Assembly: GCA_009760855.2 (NCBI GenBank)
Contig: WPIO01000002.1
Span: forward strand, 2,898,501 to 2,962,500
DNA: 64,000 bases
Direction of reading: 5' to 3'
From: Cristatella mucedo
Lineage: Eukaryota > Bryozoa > Phylactolaemata > Cristatellidae
The number at the start of each line of letters is the position of its first letter. Within the stretch, counting starts at the first letter, position 1. Below are positions 1-10,615 of this stretch, one piece after another. A program made the position numbers and the translations under genes. The notes under the pieces were generated by a model. That model was not told the DNA's origin. It saw only the letters and a list, made by a program, of their open reading frames with translations, and did no database searches.

Positions 1-910
1 TGGCGACTAGCAGGCCATTCACCCTCCTTGGGCTGTATGTGACGAGCCCCTCCTCCTCCTCCTCCTCCCCCCCCCCCCCGATTGGATTGTTCGGCTGGAC
101 CAACGAAGAGCCAAAAAAATAGAAACACATTCTCGTTCATGAGAGCCTGCCAACTCCTGGCTCCTCCTCCCCTTAAAACGTGGTGACATGGTAACGTAGT
201 AGCCCAAATCTGGGGGGAATCGGTCCAAAATCTGTGCCAATTTAGGAGGAAATCGCTCCTGTAAATGCAGCTAAATTGGGAGTCCCTGCCCCCCCCCCGA
301 ACGATGTATTTATCATATGCTCATATGCCCCTTGGGGCTTATGTTGCTAAGCTATATATAGGCTAAGGGTGTTGAAACGCTCCACCCCAGCCCTAAAGTG
401 AATGCTGTTCCCATCTAAAACAGCATGGCATCCGATCGGACAGACAGTGGTCCTTCCCACGAGGTATACAACCTCTGGTCAAGTTTGGCCATCGGAATTG
501 CAATGGTTTGCCAATGTATCAACCTGCAACGTTGGCTAATGTAATTTTAAGTCGTCCGAACACAGCTTAGCCCACCATCCAAACCAGATTGCCGTTTGCT
601 GGCCCTGCCAGCAATATTATAGCAGTGAGTCAGCAGCCAACCTTCTAAACATGTGAACTTAACGACACTGCATAGCTGCATTGCTGCACCTTATGGCATC
701 CATTGCTAAGCTCATGACCGGTGTATGGGAAGCCTTTTTCTGTTGTGTGAACAAAACTGTAATACTTTGCTATACTAGTGTGTGTGTGTATGTGCGACAA
801 TTCTGCACACTGCGATTTAGCGATTAATTAATGCCATTTTCTGCTTAGTGAGGTGAAAGAAGGAAAAATGGTGAGGAGGATGAGCCCACATGCAAGTGAT
901 AGTAGATGCG

Positions 911-914
<4 letters not shown>

Positions 915-965
<51 letters not shown>

Positions 966-970
966 GTTTT
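915..970. repeat. (GT)n microsatellite
   Basis: About 23 perfect GT units followed by imperfect GT-rich sequence. It creates spurious Cys/Val and His/Thr ORFs on the two strands. Confidence 0.95.
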
Positions 971-1634
971 GTGTGCGTGTGCACATGCGTGCATAACGCT
1001 AGCTAGGAAAATCCACACACCCTGGGAATTAAGATGTAACTTATACATTTCAGTTTTAATGGATCAGGGCATGGCATTTGCCCGAGGCTATAATATGTAA
1101 CAAATCGTGCATGCTTCCAAATCTTGGTTTGCTTACACCTGCAAAAGAAATGTGAGAAATGGCCCCGTTTTTGCAGAATCTGGAGCAATTTCGACTAGAG
1201 ACCTTGTTGCCATTTTCGAAGATTATTCCTGTGTAACATCATCTGAGCACTGCTTAGTTAGATTTACTGGATGCACCCAGTACCCCCTCTCTAAAAGTGT
1301 ATCTCAATCGCATGGTATATTTTCTTGAAAATCTTCAAGGGTTTGAAGCAGGCTATGTTTTGAGCGTTTGGGGCATGCTATTCTGAGATATTTCCTCAAG
1401 CTGAACCCTCTCGGCTTACCAAAAGCGTTTACTGTGTTGATCTTCCATCTTGTAATCTCAATAGAAATTTGGATGGTGCTACCAAAAACCATCCATCGAC
1501 AACCGAAACTCTTTCAGAATTCACCTGAAGTTGCCAGCCAACAAAGTTGATTCTGCATGTCTTTTGCTTCTGGTAGGCTAACCACAAAGAAATTCTAGCT
1601 GAAAAATGCAGCTTCTTTTGTATAGCCACATAAG

Positions 1635-1775
1635 TGCTTTAAAGGTTATCACCACCGCTTGCAGCAGCAATAAAGGGTCACCTACAGTAGGATTCGAACC
1701 CACGACCTCGGGACCAAGGTCGTGAAGAGCAAATAAATGCCTTACCTAGTGTGCCATCACGGCTCACCTAAGATT
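1635..1775 (-). mobile_element. tRNA-derived SINE, family A, head region
   Basis: Read on the minus strand, a tRNA-like head with a B-box-like GGTTCGAATCC-type stretch (the plus strand shows GGATTCGAACCCACGACC) is followed by the family's body (TTGCTGCTGCAAGCGGTGGTGATAACC-like). Similar copies recur at 8.65, 33.45, 36.26, 39.93, 46.0, 56.1, 57.45 and 63.7 kb, which is why I call it a dispersed SINE and not a tRNA gene. Confidence 0.7.
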
Positions 1776-2527
1776 CCACCATGCACAATTTGGAACATGT
1801 ACAGCTTCCTCATATTAATCCTACCCCATGGTAGTATTTTTGGCCTTGTTTTTTAAAAACTCAACGTTTGAGATTTGTGTCGACTCCCTCGGATATGTAT
1901 GGCCAGTGCTGTATTGGCGACAGTGAGATGACAGACGAGTGAGAGACAGACAGCAGAAAGAAGAGACAGAGGCACGTTGAGAGAATTTACTGCTGGCCCT
2001 TTGCTGCAAAACGATCACAGCTGCAGTTTACTTGTACTTCTTTCAGCACCAGCAGTGGCTGGCTACCTGATGGCAGGCAGCTCGAGCAGCAAGATGCCCG
2101 ACATCCCACCACCAATCACCGACCATCATCACGACGAAGCTGCCAGCGGTGATAAGGGCTGAGCCCGATTTACAGACAACGAACAGCTCCTCGGGATGGG
2201 ACCGAGATCGATCCAGCGTTGTGGCACCTAAATTCCCGTTAAGCGAGGTCACGGCATGGGCCAAGGAGGTCAGCCGTGCTAACTCGAGTACGGAGAGTGT
2301 AGCCATCGATGTGCCGAGCAGCCGGCCCACTGAGCCGGTTTTTCTACGCACGGTCTCGCTGGGCCAACTCGCTCCGCGGAAGGAGTTCCCTTCTCGGAGA
2401 GGATCAATTTTGTTTGCGCGCACACATGCAAAGTCACTACTTCGAGATACTGTTATTATAGCATAATTGCTAGGAAACGAGTCAAGGGTGATTCTGTGAG
2501 ATTAAAGCATTGCAGTCGTTCTCCGAT

Positions 2528-2533
2528 TTTATT
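2528..2533 (-). terminator. NDUFA13 poly(A) signal
   Basis: Plus-strand TTTATT, that is AATAAA on the minus strand, 173 bases beyond the NDUFA13 stop codon. It is the first canonical hexamer after the stop. Confidence 0.7.
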
Positions 2534-2705
2534 CAACGGTGCATTAAAACTAAATACCAAAGTGCTACGCAACCGGCAGCGCCTAGGCAGCTCGCGGATG
2601 GCTGCTTCCAGCGAGCCGTACACGACTGCCAGAGCTGCACGATCGAGCAGCATACAGTGGCCACACGAGGCGCTCGGCTGGTGCAGAGCCCTCCTAGGCA
2701 CCAGC

Positions 2706-2910
2706 CTAGTGTCTGTGCCTCTCGAAGGTACGATCGTACATGTCTTTCCAACGCGAATGCACGTAGAACTCCTCCCAGCCGAGTTCACGCCACTGCCTGT
2801 CCACGTTGTGGTACACGGGCTCTCCCCACAACGTACCGACCACCCAGCCGGGCACATCCTTCATGAGCTCCTCTTCGCATTCCCTGTTTCGTCTGACCTG
2901 TTTCAGGTAG
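2706..2910 (-). CDS. NDUFA13: NDUFA13 exon 4 (terminal)
   Basis: Acceptor TTTTTCTTGCAG|C; codes YLKQVRRNRECEEELMKDVP and the C-terminal part, ending at TAG. The MKDVPGW block is the clearest family signature. Confidence 0.94.
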
Positions 2911-4128
2911 CTGCAAGAAAAATGAAGCGGGTCACCTGACCGCGATCACCTGATTCCCGGCGATGCCCCGATACAGCGAGAGGAAAACAAGCCGGCTGCC
3001 TGAGGCATCACAATCTCGTTAGCATTACAGCCGGCCATCGGCGCTGGCTACCTGCAGGAAAGCACCAAGCGAGTGCTCGACAAACTTAGGAGTGCTGCTG
3101 CTAATCGAAGGCCCGGCCCAATCGAAAGGCAGGACACACTGCGAGCATGGCAACGCCACGGCATTCCATCACGGCATTTAACCAAGTGTGACTCGGAAGT
3201 TGAAAAGATTAACACTCAAAATCGGCTCTGCTAGATGCTGCATCTGCACGAAATCTGGGCTTCCGGTTCCGAAGTGATATATCACTAGACACGGTACTAC
3301 AGTAGCTAAACCAACATTGCTAAAATTCGGGCTTGCTTAGGCAGGGATTCTACGTCCAAATTGGTCCATGCATTTGTGACATCCCATCTCGACTTATGTA
3401 ACTCTGCTTCCTGGTTTACCAGCCTGTGCAATCAGGAGCTTACAGCTGGTGCAAAACTCTGCAGCTAGGCTTGTCTGTCGTGAGCATTGCAGTTGCCACA
3501 TCACACCACTTCTAGCCGATCAGCACTGGCTCCCAGTCAAGCAACGGATTGACTTCAAGTTACTTTAAGGTCCTTTCATTCTTTGGCTCTAGCCTACCTA
3601 TCAGAACTACTCCCCAACAGGCTAGGCATTGTTTAGCTACACCTCGTACGAACCTCAAATTCTTTGGAGACCGTGCCTTTAGTTCGTGTGCTCCTAAAGC
3701 CTGGAGGTCACTCCCGGCAGACATTACGATATCCCCTGACTTAACATTTAAAAAGAAGCTAAAATGCATCTATTTATCACAGCGTTTAGTGAGTCCATGT
3801 GATTCGTCCTTTGTGTGCTTATGCATACTGACACATCACGTCATGACCATTGCGGTAGAACATCGCACATCGTCACACCACACGGTTTGTTCGACGACCA
3901 CCGCCGACAGGAGTTGCATGCAAATGTTATAATATAACCCCATATGCACCCTTAGCCTTGATGTGCCTACCTAACTACAATGGGTAAAAATCGTTGATAT
4001 CTTTGACCCACCACACGTGGCTGGCTGAGATCCAGTGTGGTAACACCAAACCAGCCGGTGCTCAGAAAGCAAGTTCATGCCATTTGCCTACCGCCAGTCG
4101 ATGAACGATCATAGCTCTCTCTCTCTAG

Positions 4129-4159
<31 letters not shown>

Positions 4160-5594
4160 AGCTCTAGCACTACACACGTGGTAAGCCAAAAAAACTCAGC
4201 TCTTCCATGGAAAGCAAGCGATTGCAACGATGACATCGTGAGAGCGAAGTGAACCGCTCACTCGCTGGACACATCGAGATACAACGTGCAAGCGAGCGAC
4301 GGGGATGGCAAAAGGCCAAGCGCATCCAGCCTTCATGGCAAACGAATGCCTCCGATCGACCCCTCCGGCAGGAATGATGCACTGGTCTAGCTGAAGATGT
4401 TGCAGGCAAGGGTGCTAGCAACGAAGGCACATTTGAGCATTGGCTTGCTGACAGCAAACCAACTTCCTGCCATTGCAAGCTAGCGCTCTGTTAGCATTGC
4501 TGCTGCCCAAAGGATGACTCCCCAATCGACGACAAGTGCGAATACGGGGCTTTGCTTTCTTGCTTTTTCTCCACGAAACTGGCCGGATCGAGCAACGTAC
4601 GCTAGAATTGCGACCGAACGAACGCAACCGAGGTCAAGCACCGAGCAAGCGTGACATAAAACGAGTCCAGTTTGGGGAACTGCGGCTCAGCGGCGATAGG
4701 ACTTTAAATGACTGGCGCCTCGGAGGAATGAAAACGCTTGACTGGTGCACCTGTTGGGAGACAGTGGGCGGCGGCGGCAGCAGAACGGACCGCGTGCTGG
4801 GTCGCCGGACGCCCGCGCGGGCGCGCACCAAACCAGCGGCTGGGCAGCACGGCACGGCCTTCGCTCGACGAGCGCAGGAACTACAACGCTCGCTCGCCGC
4901 CACCGCAGTAGCAGTACGCTCGCTCGCCGCCAGAAGCTTACAGTCGGTTTCTCTCAGCCAGCAGCAGCGGAGCCAGCGCTACGTTGGCGTCGCGCATCTC
5001 CAGCTCTTCCCGCCTGGAAAAGAACGCGGAGAAGAGAGGCTTGGGCGCTGGGTCAAAATGGCGCAGCCGACTGAAATAGCTGTGCGCACGGACGAGACCC
5101 GACGCCGCCGGCGAAGCGCACTCGCTTGCGGCGCCGCCAATACCGCATCCGTCGCATGGTGTACTGGAAGACGCCGTAAAAGAACGCGGAGCCCGCGACG
5201 AACCCGCCCCAAACGACAGCACCTACAAAAAGGGAGCGGCTGGCACCGAGCTGCTAGCACCGCGCCGCGCACGCAGCCGACTCGGAAGCGAAGCGCAAAA
5301 GCCGAGAGTCACAGACACGTCGCGTGTGCCGCATTAGCGCGCGAAACTACGACACAACGAGAGCCCGGCGCGCGCGGTCGCATCCGCGTTACGTTCGCGG
5401 AGACCGGCCGGAGCCGATGCCGGCTTGTCGCTACGTAAGCGAACGCCAAGGCGCCACGGAACAGTGGCGGGCGCCTAACGTTCTCCAAAATATTTACCCG
5501 GCAACCCTCGCTTGGGTATACTCTTGGCCCAGTCAATGGGCGGGTAACCACCCGCTTTCGGCATCTCCTGCCGAAACTGCTCCTGGGCAGCCAT
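2706..5594 (-). CDS. NDUFA13: NDUFA13 / GRIM-19, complex I accessory subunit (complete, 4 exons)
   Basis: Accessory subunit of mitochondrial NADH:ubiquinone oxidoreductase (complex I), a single-pass protein of the inner membrane; in vertebrates it is also GRIM-19, linked to apoptosis and STAT3. Minus-strand exons are 5594-5498, 5222-5144, 5013-4942 and 2910-2706, joined in phases 1, 2 and 2, giving 150 aa (human 144). Visible family features: the N-terminal GGYPPIDWAKSIPKRGLPG block, a single membrane helix AVVWGGFVAGSAFFYGVF right after it, the basic/acidic helix ELEMRDANVALAPLLLAERN, and the EEELMKDVPGWVVG motif near the C-terminus. All splice sites are GT-AG; exon 2 has TTTTTGTAG and exon 3 TTCTTTTCCAG as acceptors. 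The start ATG is the family start; an upstream in-frame extension exists but has no homology. The C-terminus differs from the vertebrate one. A pogo transposon lies just upstream. Confidence 0.95.
3180..3960 (+). mobile_element. LINE fragment (CR1/L2-like) in NDUFA13 intron 3
   Basis: Degenerate 3' part of a reverse transcriptase in the order seen elsewhere in the window: the ACTCAAAATCGGCTCTGC block near 3212, a SRLDLCNS-like segment, then NSAARLVCREHCSCHITPLL-like and FGDRAFSSCAPKAWRSLPAD-like segments. Frameshifts interrupt it. It is a dead 5'-truncated copy of the family listed at 25995 and 62030. Confidence 0.8.
4113..4160. repeat. (TC)n microsatellite, interrupted
   Basis: TC-rich run broken by TAGC units, inside NDUFA13 intron 3. 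Confidence 0.9.
4942..5013 (-). CDS. NDUFA13: NDUFA13 exon 3
   Basis: Acceptor TTCTTTTCCAG|G, donor CGACT|GTAAGC. Codes REELEMRDANVALAPLLLAE onwards, matching the family's matrix-side helix. Confidence 0.92.
5144..5222 (-). CDS. NDUFA13: NDUFA13 exon 2 (membrane helix)
   Basis: Acceptor TTTTTGTAG|GT. Codes the transmembrane helix. I place the donor at ATGCG|GTATTG because it alone gives the phase (2) needed by exon 3; a second GT at CGA|GTGCGC would break the frame. Confidence 0.85.
5498..5594 (-). CDS. NDUFA13: NDUFA13 exon 1
   Basis: Codes MAAQEQFRQEMPKAGG onwards to RGLPG; ends CCGG|GTAAAT in phase 1. Confidence 0.93.
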
Positions 5595-5800
5595 CCTGGT
5601 GAAGGCGCCGGAAGCAAGTGTGCACAGCCTCGTCTCGGTAAACTCGTCTTGACTGGGGAGGTTGCGTACATCTATGGTGCCGTCTGTCTGTTCATGACCC
5701 CTCTCGCCCAACCCCCTCAACGCCCGCCCCTCCCCGGTGAGGTAGGCACCTCGCGTTGCGTGCGCCTGCGGCTTCTGCTGTTGTAATCAGCATAGCACCA

Positions 5801-5864
5801 AGTATGTATGCATGTACATGCGTACGTACGTACGTGTGTATTTATGTATGTATGTATGTATATA
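5801..5864. repeat. GTAT/GTAC tetranucleotide repeat
   Basis: Imperfect ATGT/ACGT units end directly at the left end of the pogo-like element, so the transposon seems to have landed in or next to a TA-rich simple repeat. Confidence 0.85.
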
Positions 5865-6238
5865 TCATGTTTCCCGAAAATAAGACCTACACCAAAAATT
5901 AACCCTAGCATGCGAATAGGGGAAACGTAAGCCCTAACCTGAAATTATCGGAACCAATAGACAGATTCTTTGTGCAATGGAGCAGCCGTTGCAGCAGACT
6001 TCGGAAAGTACGGTTATGCGGTACTCGGTGGCGGAGGGATACCGAGTGAAGAGGACAGAAGCAGCCGTGACGCACACCGCAGGATCAGAGTATGGTCACA
6101 ATAGCGGTGAGTACTTTTTCGAACAACCAAATGCTGACCCCACTGAAAAAAATAGTTTTTGGATAATAAATTAATTGCTATGGGGTAAATGGTGCTTTGT
6201 ATTTCGTGGTTGCAACGTAGGGAGAATCCAGAATCCAC

Positions 6239-6772
6239 ATAATACATTTGTTATACTGCCCTCAGAGAACTTACTCTCTTTCAAGGCACTTTACATTTGC
6301 TGCAAAGAAGCGTGAACGAATAGCTAGTGTTAGCATGCTCAATGATAACAAACATAACATAGTTAGAGCTTACATGCACGGGATCATCATGCAAATATGG
6401 TTAGTGGCAGCATGCACACTTTTAGCACACTAAGCACGTGAAGGACAAATCAGACAGACCCACAAAGAAAATGCTGCGATAAATAGATGCGTTTTTAGTT
6501 TCTTTTTCAATGCGCTCAAGTCAGGGGATGTCATGACGCAGGTCGGAAGTGAGTGCCGGGCTTTGGGATCATACGAACTAAAGGCACTAAGGTCACTTAA
6601 GGATTTGAGGTTCGTACGAGATATAGGTAAACAATGAGATTCCGAAAAGCGAGTGGTACTATGCTTAACCTGGTAGCAGAGCGGTTTTAATAGGTAGACT
6701 GAAGACAGAGAATGGAGGGACTTGAATGTGAGCTAGAGATCCTTCCAGTCGATTCGCTGCTTGACTGGGATA
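6239..6772 (-). mobile_element. LINE 3' end inserted in the pogo-like element
   Basis: Minus-strand 5'-truncated copy. Read on plus it starts with the ATT-type tail (ATAATACATTTG), then CCCTCAGAGAACTTACTCTC, then the 3' UTR and the end of the RT region, and stops at GCTTGACTGGGA, where pogo sequence resumes. Confidence 0.8.
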
Positions 6773-7634
6773 ATATTATAAAGAGCCCCACATTAAGGTA
6801 TGTGTGTTCACATATGTGGGAATGTTCTATATTTGTGGGGGTACTACACACGTCATGTGAGGGCACACCTAGGAAGAATTTATTCCCCATATAGCGTAAT
6901 ATGTGGGGCGCAAATAAGGATAGAAACTTTTTTGGGGGCACATTTATTTTCTGGAGTGGCGGAAATCAAAAAGTTTACTGGAGGACTTGACGATTTCTAC
7001 GTTAATTAAGCCTCTGGCAAAGTTGGGCAAACGAGACGAGTCTCGCTGTCTCGTTTCGTCTTGTCTCGGGTTACTTTTTTCTTTATTTGTCTCGATTTTT
7101 GGCCTCTGATAACAGTCATCGTTTTTTGCCACCCCAGTCTCGTAAATCCTAAGTTATGATAACGGCAACACTTGATTTAATTTTAGGTTAAAGAGAATAC
7201 TATTTTGACCGCCCCCAGACAGGATGGGGACAATGCTAAAAATCGTAAGTGTGGATCAGGTTGGCAACCATTATTTCCCGAGCTGGAAGGCATCGTCAGT
7301 GAATAGATTGCTACCAGGAGAGCAAAGACTCTGGTTGTGCAGGGCCGATATTCAAAAATTTTACCCTTGCAATGGCACGGCAATTAGAGATTTTCACGGA
7401 AAAATTCAAAACATGACGATCTAAGACAATCGACAACACTGTTCAAGCTGGAAAATAGTAAGTGTTAAACATGCACTTCTATTCATTCAATCCTTTGTTG
7501 ATGACATCGACTTTAAAAAAATTCCATAACGATTGTTATGGATGAAACTGCAGTGTTTATGAGCCAAGGTTCTCAAATGACAATTGATCAGAGGTATGCC
7601 TCGTTAATCTACGTTCTCTCCACTGGCTAGGAAA

Positions 7635-8160
7635 GTGCCCGTGTTACCTGTATTTTTGGCAATTCCAACGGATGGAAAGAAAGCCTCACCTCTAATCATC
7701 AGTACTGGGAATAAAGATAAGATTGAATTTGTTTCAGACGTTTATGTTCTTGAAACCGAAAAAGCCTCGTGCACGCGATCAGTTATAAGGAAGTGGGTCG
7801 ATTTAATGCTCCCACTTATTTTTCGAGGTGGCCAAGGAGGTCTGTTTGTCTGGGATTCAGCTAATAGCACTCACCCACCGCGCTAAAGATACGAGAAGAC
7901 TCGTACAGAGAGGAATAGATCAAATAGGGATTCTTGCTGGAATAGTTGCAAATATCCAGGCTAGTGATACTGCAATAAACAAGCCATTTAAGGACCATTT
8001 ACGCATGGGAACAAGGACTACATTGAAAATAGGATGGAAAGAAATCAGTGTGGAAACTTTTCGAAGCCTGGCCTGCAGGAGGTCGTTACTTGGGCAAATA
8101 ATTTATGGGATACAATCACTGACAGTCAATGCACTACAGGACTGCTTGGACATGAAGTAG
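7635..8160 (+). pseudogene. pogo-like transposase remnant (DDE domain, frameshifted)
   Basis: Two overlapping frames are needed. Frame one (7635-7886) reads LPVFLAIPTDGKKASPLIIS and later GGLFVWDSANSTH, which match the first and second catalytic Asp regions of Tc1/mariner-pogo transposases (usual WDSFRAH). Frame two (7828-8160) continues with LAGIVANIQASDTAINKPFK, matching the conserved D...NKPFKDHLR block. The frame change near 7830-7880 and missing N-terminal DNA-binding helices show that it is dead. Sequence at 7220-7430 between the LINE and this block may be eroded transposase. Confidence 0.8.
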
Positions 8161-8649
8161 TCGTTTAAGGAGAGTTCTATTGCGAGACATATGAAACTGG
8201 GGCCAATGGTTCTAGGAAATGGCGTCTCAAGGAACTAAGGCAGGAATTAAGGCTTTGGAAATTTATGACGATGTTCCAGAAGATGACATGAGTATATTTG
8301 AATACAAATAGATTTTTTTACATGAATAAAACAAATTTGGTACATCGATAAAACAGGTTTTTGTACATGGATGGATATATTTTATAAAATAAAACAGCCC
8401 TGAAAATAAGCCGTTATGCGATTCTGGAGTAAAATTAATGTAAGACCGTCTTATTTTCGGGAAACACGGTGTGTTCGTGTGTGTAACCGAGACTACCGGG
8501 TAGGCTACTTCCCGCGAGATCACCGCCACCCAGGTACGCCGTCCCAGGTACGCCACCGGCTGTCACGTCGTTGGGCTGGGCCAATACCAGCGACAAAGTG
8601 ATTAAACCTCTTTAAAACAATATCGCATGCGCCAACAGTAACGGGAATG

Positions 8650-8815
8650 TGCACTAAGTACAGCCCCGGAGGTAAGGTGCTCGCTCTTCACGACCGAGAT
8701 CTTGGGTTCGAATCCTGCAGCCGGGCGATCCTTTATTGCCAATTACTATCGGCAGCGACAGCCGTTTAGGCTCTTCTGGCAGTTACACAAATGAGGCTGT
8801 TAAAATCATCTAAAA
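8650..8815 (+). mobile_element. tRNA-derived SINE, family A
   Basis: A-box/B-box-like head (GGTAAGGTGCTCGC ... GATCTTGGGTTCGAATCC), then a CTTTATTGCC... body and the family's end block, GGCTCTTCTGGCAGTTACAC then AAATGAGGCTGTTAAA. Confidence 0.8.
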
Positions 8816-9194
8816 TATTAGGCTGCGGTGGGCCTGGGAAACAACGGAGCCGGCCTTCCCAAAGTAGTCGGACATTCTCAGACCGGAGCGATCCTAGAAG
8901 ACCAGGCAGCTATCCGCAAGCACACCCGCCGCCAAGGCGACATTGGATGCGTATTGGGGACTCTGCGGTGAGGTACATCTCAGCTCGCTGAGCGTGCCCA
9001 GCTCTGGAAGGGGCGAGGCTACGAGCCGCATGCTGCAGGGGAACGCAGAATAAGCACCGAGCTTGCCTATCTCCTGCCATGCTCGAGGCCATCCGTGGTG
9101 GTCGACGAACGCCATCTGTTCATCCTTCGGGGTGTGGATACTGAGCGACCGGGATACTGACCGTCGCGGGTCAACGTCTCGGCCGACGAACTCC

Positions 9195-9297
9195 TGGTGC
9201 CAAAATAAGTGCAGCAAATGTAATGCACCTAGAAAGAGCTTGAGTTCTCCGAGCGCACTTCATCAAACGAATTGCTATTCTTATTATTATTATTATT
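9195..9297 (+). mobile_element. LINE/SINE 3' tail with (TTA)n end
   Basis: Shows the shared tail GTAATGCACCTAGAAAGAGC, TTGAGTTCTCCGAGCGCAC and a terminal run of TTATTA units. Confidence 0.75.
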
Positions 9298-10223
9298 AAG
9301 GGGCCACCGGACCTTGTGTCAAAGGTCAGGATTGGCCTTTCCTGTGACCCTTAGCAGGCTGTGTCGCGTTACAGCTGCTCTAGGTTACTGTACCTCGCAT
9401 GGGTGCCCTTCGTGGCGCCAGCTAAGCCAGCATCCGACGCGTGACTGTAAGGACCCGCACCGTTACGTAAGCTGAGTTTTTCGAGAAGGACTTTAGTTAA
9501 CGACACGCGTGTTAGTGAAGTATATTGTTATGCACAGGTACGGTATATAACTAATCTGCTTTCACACAACAACCACATGCTTTGGCGTGAATGTGAAACC
9601 TCGCACACAGAAAGTTCTACTAAAGCGCCGAAGCAACTCGTCGTTTCAAGGTTGTTTTTGTCGAATCCTGCGATAGCGGCCGAGTCTCTGCTAGCAGCTC
9701 TTACGAAGATTAGGAGCTCGTTGAAAGCAGCGGAAACCAGTTGGAAGTTTGCAGCAAGTCAACCATTGGCGAGCAACACTAACGAGCACCAGCGAAACAC
9801 TGAAAGCAGAAAAAGGGCTATCCGCAGTCCGAATCCGACACGTGTCTGATATTTTTGTCTCCTCTCGCAAAGGAACCTTTTGTGCTTCAGTATTGTGGCT
9901 ACTGAGGGGGCTGAGGACAATTGCAACTGGACAGAATCAAGGCACACTGTTCCACAAACGCTCGAGGCGAAAATTATAAGTGCTTCCTTCGCGTGACACT
10001 TACTCTAAAATACTACCCGGCAATGCACTGTCTAAAGCGAAACAATCGATAGCACACAGAAACTAGAGTGCACAAATTGCAGCTCGAGTCCTTGCGTCCT
10101 TGCAGTTATTTCTTTATAAACATGACTTCTATATGCACTCTGTGACCGTTCCAAAAATGACATATTGTCAAACAAACAAGTAAAAAAGAAATGGCCCAAC
10201 GTTAGTTTGCAGATCGTTGGGCT

Positions 10224-10229
10224 TTTATT
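10224..10229 (-). terminator. TAF3 poly(A) signal
   Basis: TTTATT on plus, AATAAA on minus, 287 bases past the TAF3 stop codon; first canonical hexamer downstream. Confidence 0.7.
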
Positions 10230-10515
10230 GTCAAAAAAGGAATTCCCTTCTTCGAAGGTACTCATTGGCTTGCCTATCGGCATTGACCATTTAAATGATT
10301 GCTGCTCTTGATATATCTGAAAAAAAGCGTCCGACTATTCCTCTCGAGGGGTCACAGCTGAGCTGTCAGCATGAACTTGCTAATTAGCCATCAAGCCTTA
10401 ACGAGGGCGTTGCTCAGCAAAGCCTCACGAGCAACCTAGCTACAAACAGCGTTAGCCATGCTCAATCGGGTACTGGACGCGAGTAGACGAGGCCGCGGCT
10501 ACACGTGCTACGTCG

Positions 10516-10615
10516 TCAATGCTTTGCTTTCTTCTTCGGTGGCTTTTTGGTGGCACACTTCGGGCAGTACCATGTAGCATCATCCGGAGGTGCAGTCACA
10601 ATACCGACGCATGTC
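10516..10615 (-). CDS. TAF3: TAF3 exon 7 (end of PHD finger, stop)
   Basis: Acceptor with a long T tract (TTTTATTTTCGTTTAG|G). Codes TCVGIVTAPPDDATWYCPKC and ATKKPPKKKAKH followed by TGA; matches the human C-terminus CVGIMTAPPEEMQWFCPKCA. Confidence 0.95.

Larger units (their letters stand above)
1..2520. other. Intergenic stretch, no gene found
   Basis: I see no coding exon here on either strand. The stretch holds a (GT)n microsatellite near 915-970 and one tRNA-derived SINE near 1635-1775 (listed separately). The short ORFs are low-complexity or cross repeats and have no family likeness that I recognise. The right end reaches the poly(A) signal of NDUFA13 on the minus strand. Confidence 0.6.
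5866..8470 (+). mobile_element. pogo/Tigger-like DNA transposon, degenerate, with nested LINE
   Basis: Both ends carry an inverted repeat: GTTTCCCGAAAATAAGAC at 5869-5886 and its reverse complement at 8443-8466 (GTCTTATTTTCGGGAAAC). Subterminal ACCAAAAATTAACCC on the left and ATTAATTTTACTCC-like sequence on the right also pair. Inside is a degenerate DDE transposase (7635-8160). The end sequence resembles pogo/Tigger families known from many animals, and this superfamily inserts at TA. A LINE copy at 6239-6772 interrupts the element, so the pogo element is the older insertion. No intact ORF remains. Confidence 0.85.
8471..10200. other. Intergenic stretch between the pogo element and the TAF3 3' end
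   Basis: No supported gene. It holds a SINE (8650-8815) and a LINE-type tail (9195-9297). The ORFs at 9577-9979 (plus) have no recognisable family features and no convincing splice sites. Confidence 0.5.

Noticed and set aside
4536-5438. 300-codon plus-strand ORF
   Set aside because: Arg-rich translation of a GC-rich stretch antisense to NDUFA13 exons 2-3, with no family features.
8690-8725. tRNA genes suggested by GGTTCGAATCC-type boxes
   Set aside because: The same head recurs many times with a shared body and 3' block, lacks a foldable acceptor stem and has variable arms; these are SINE heads.
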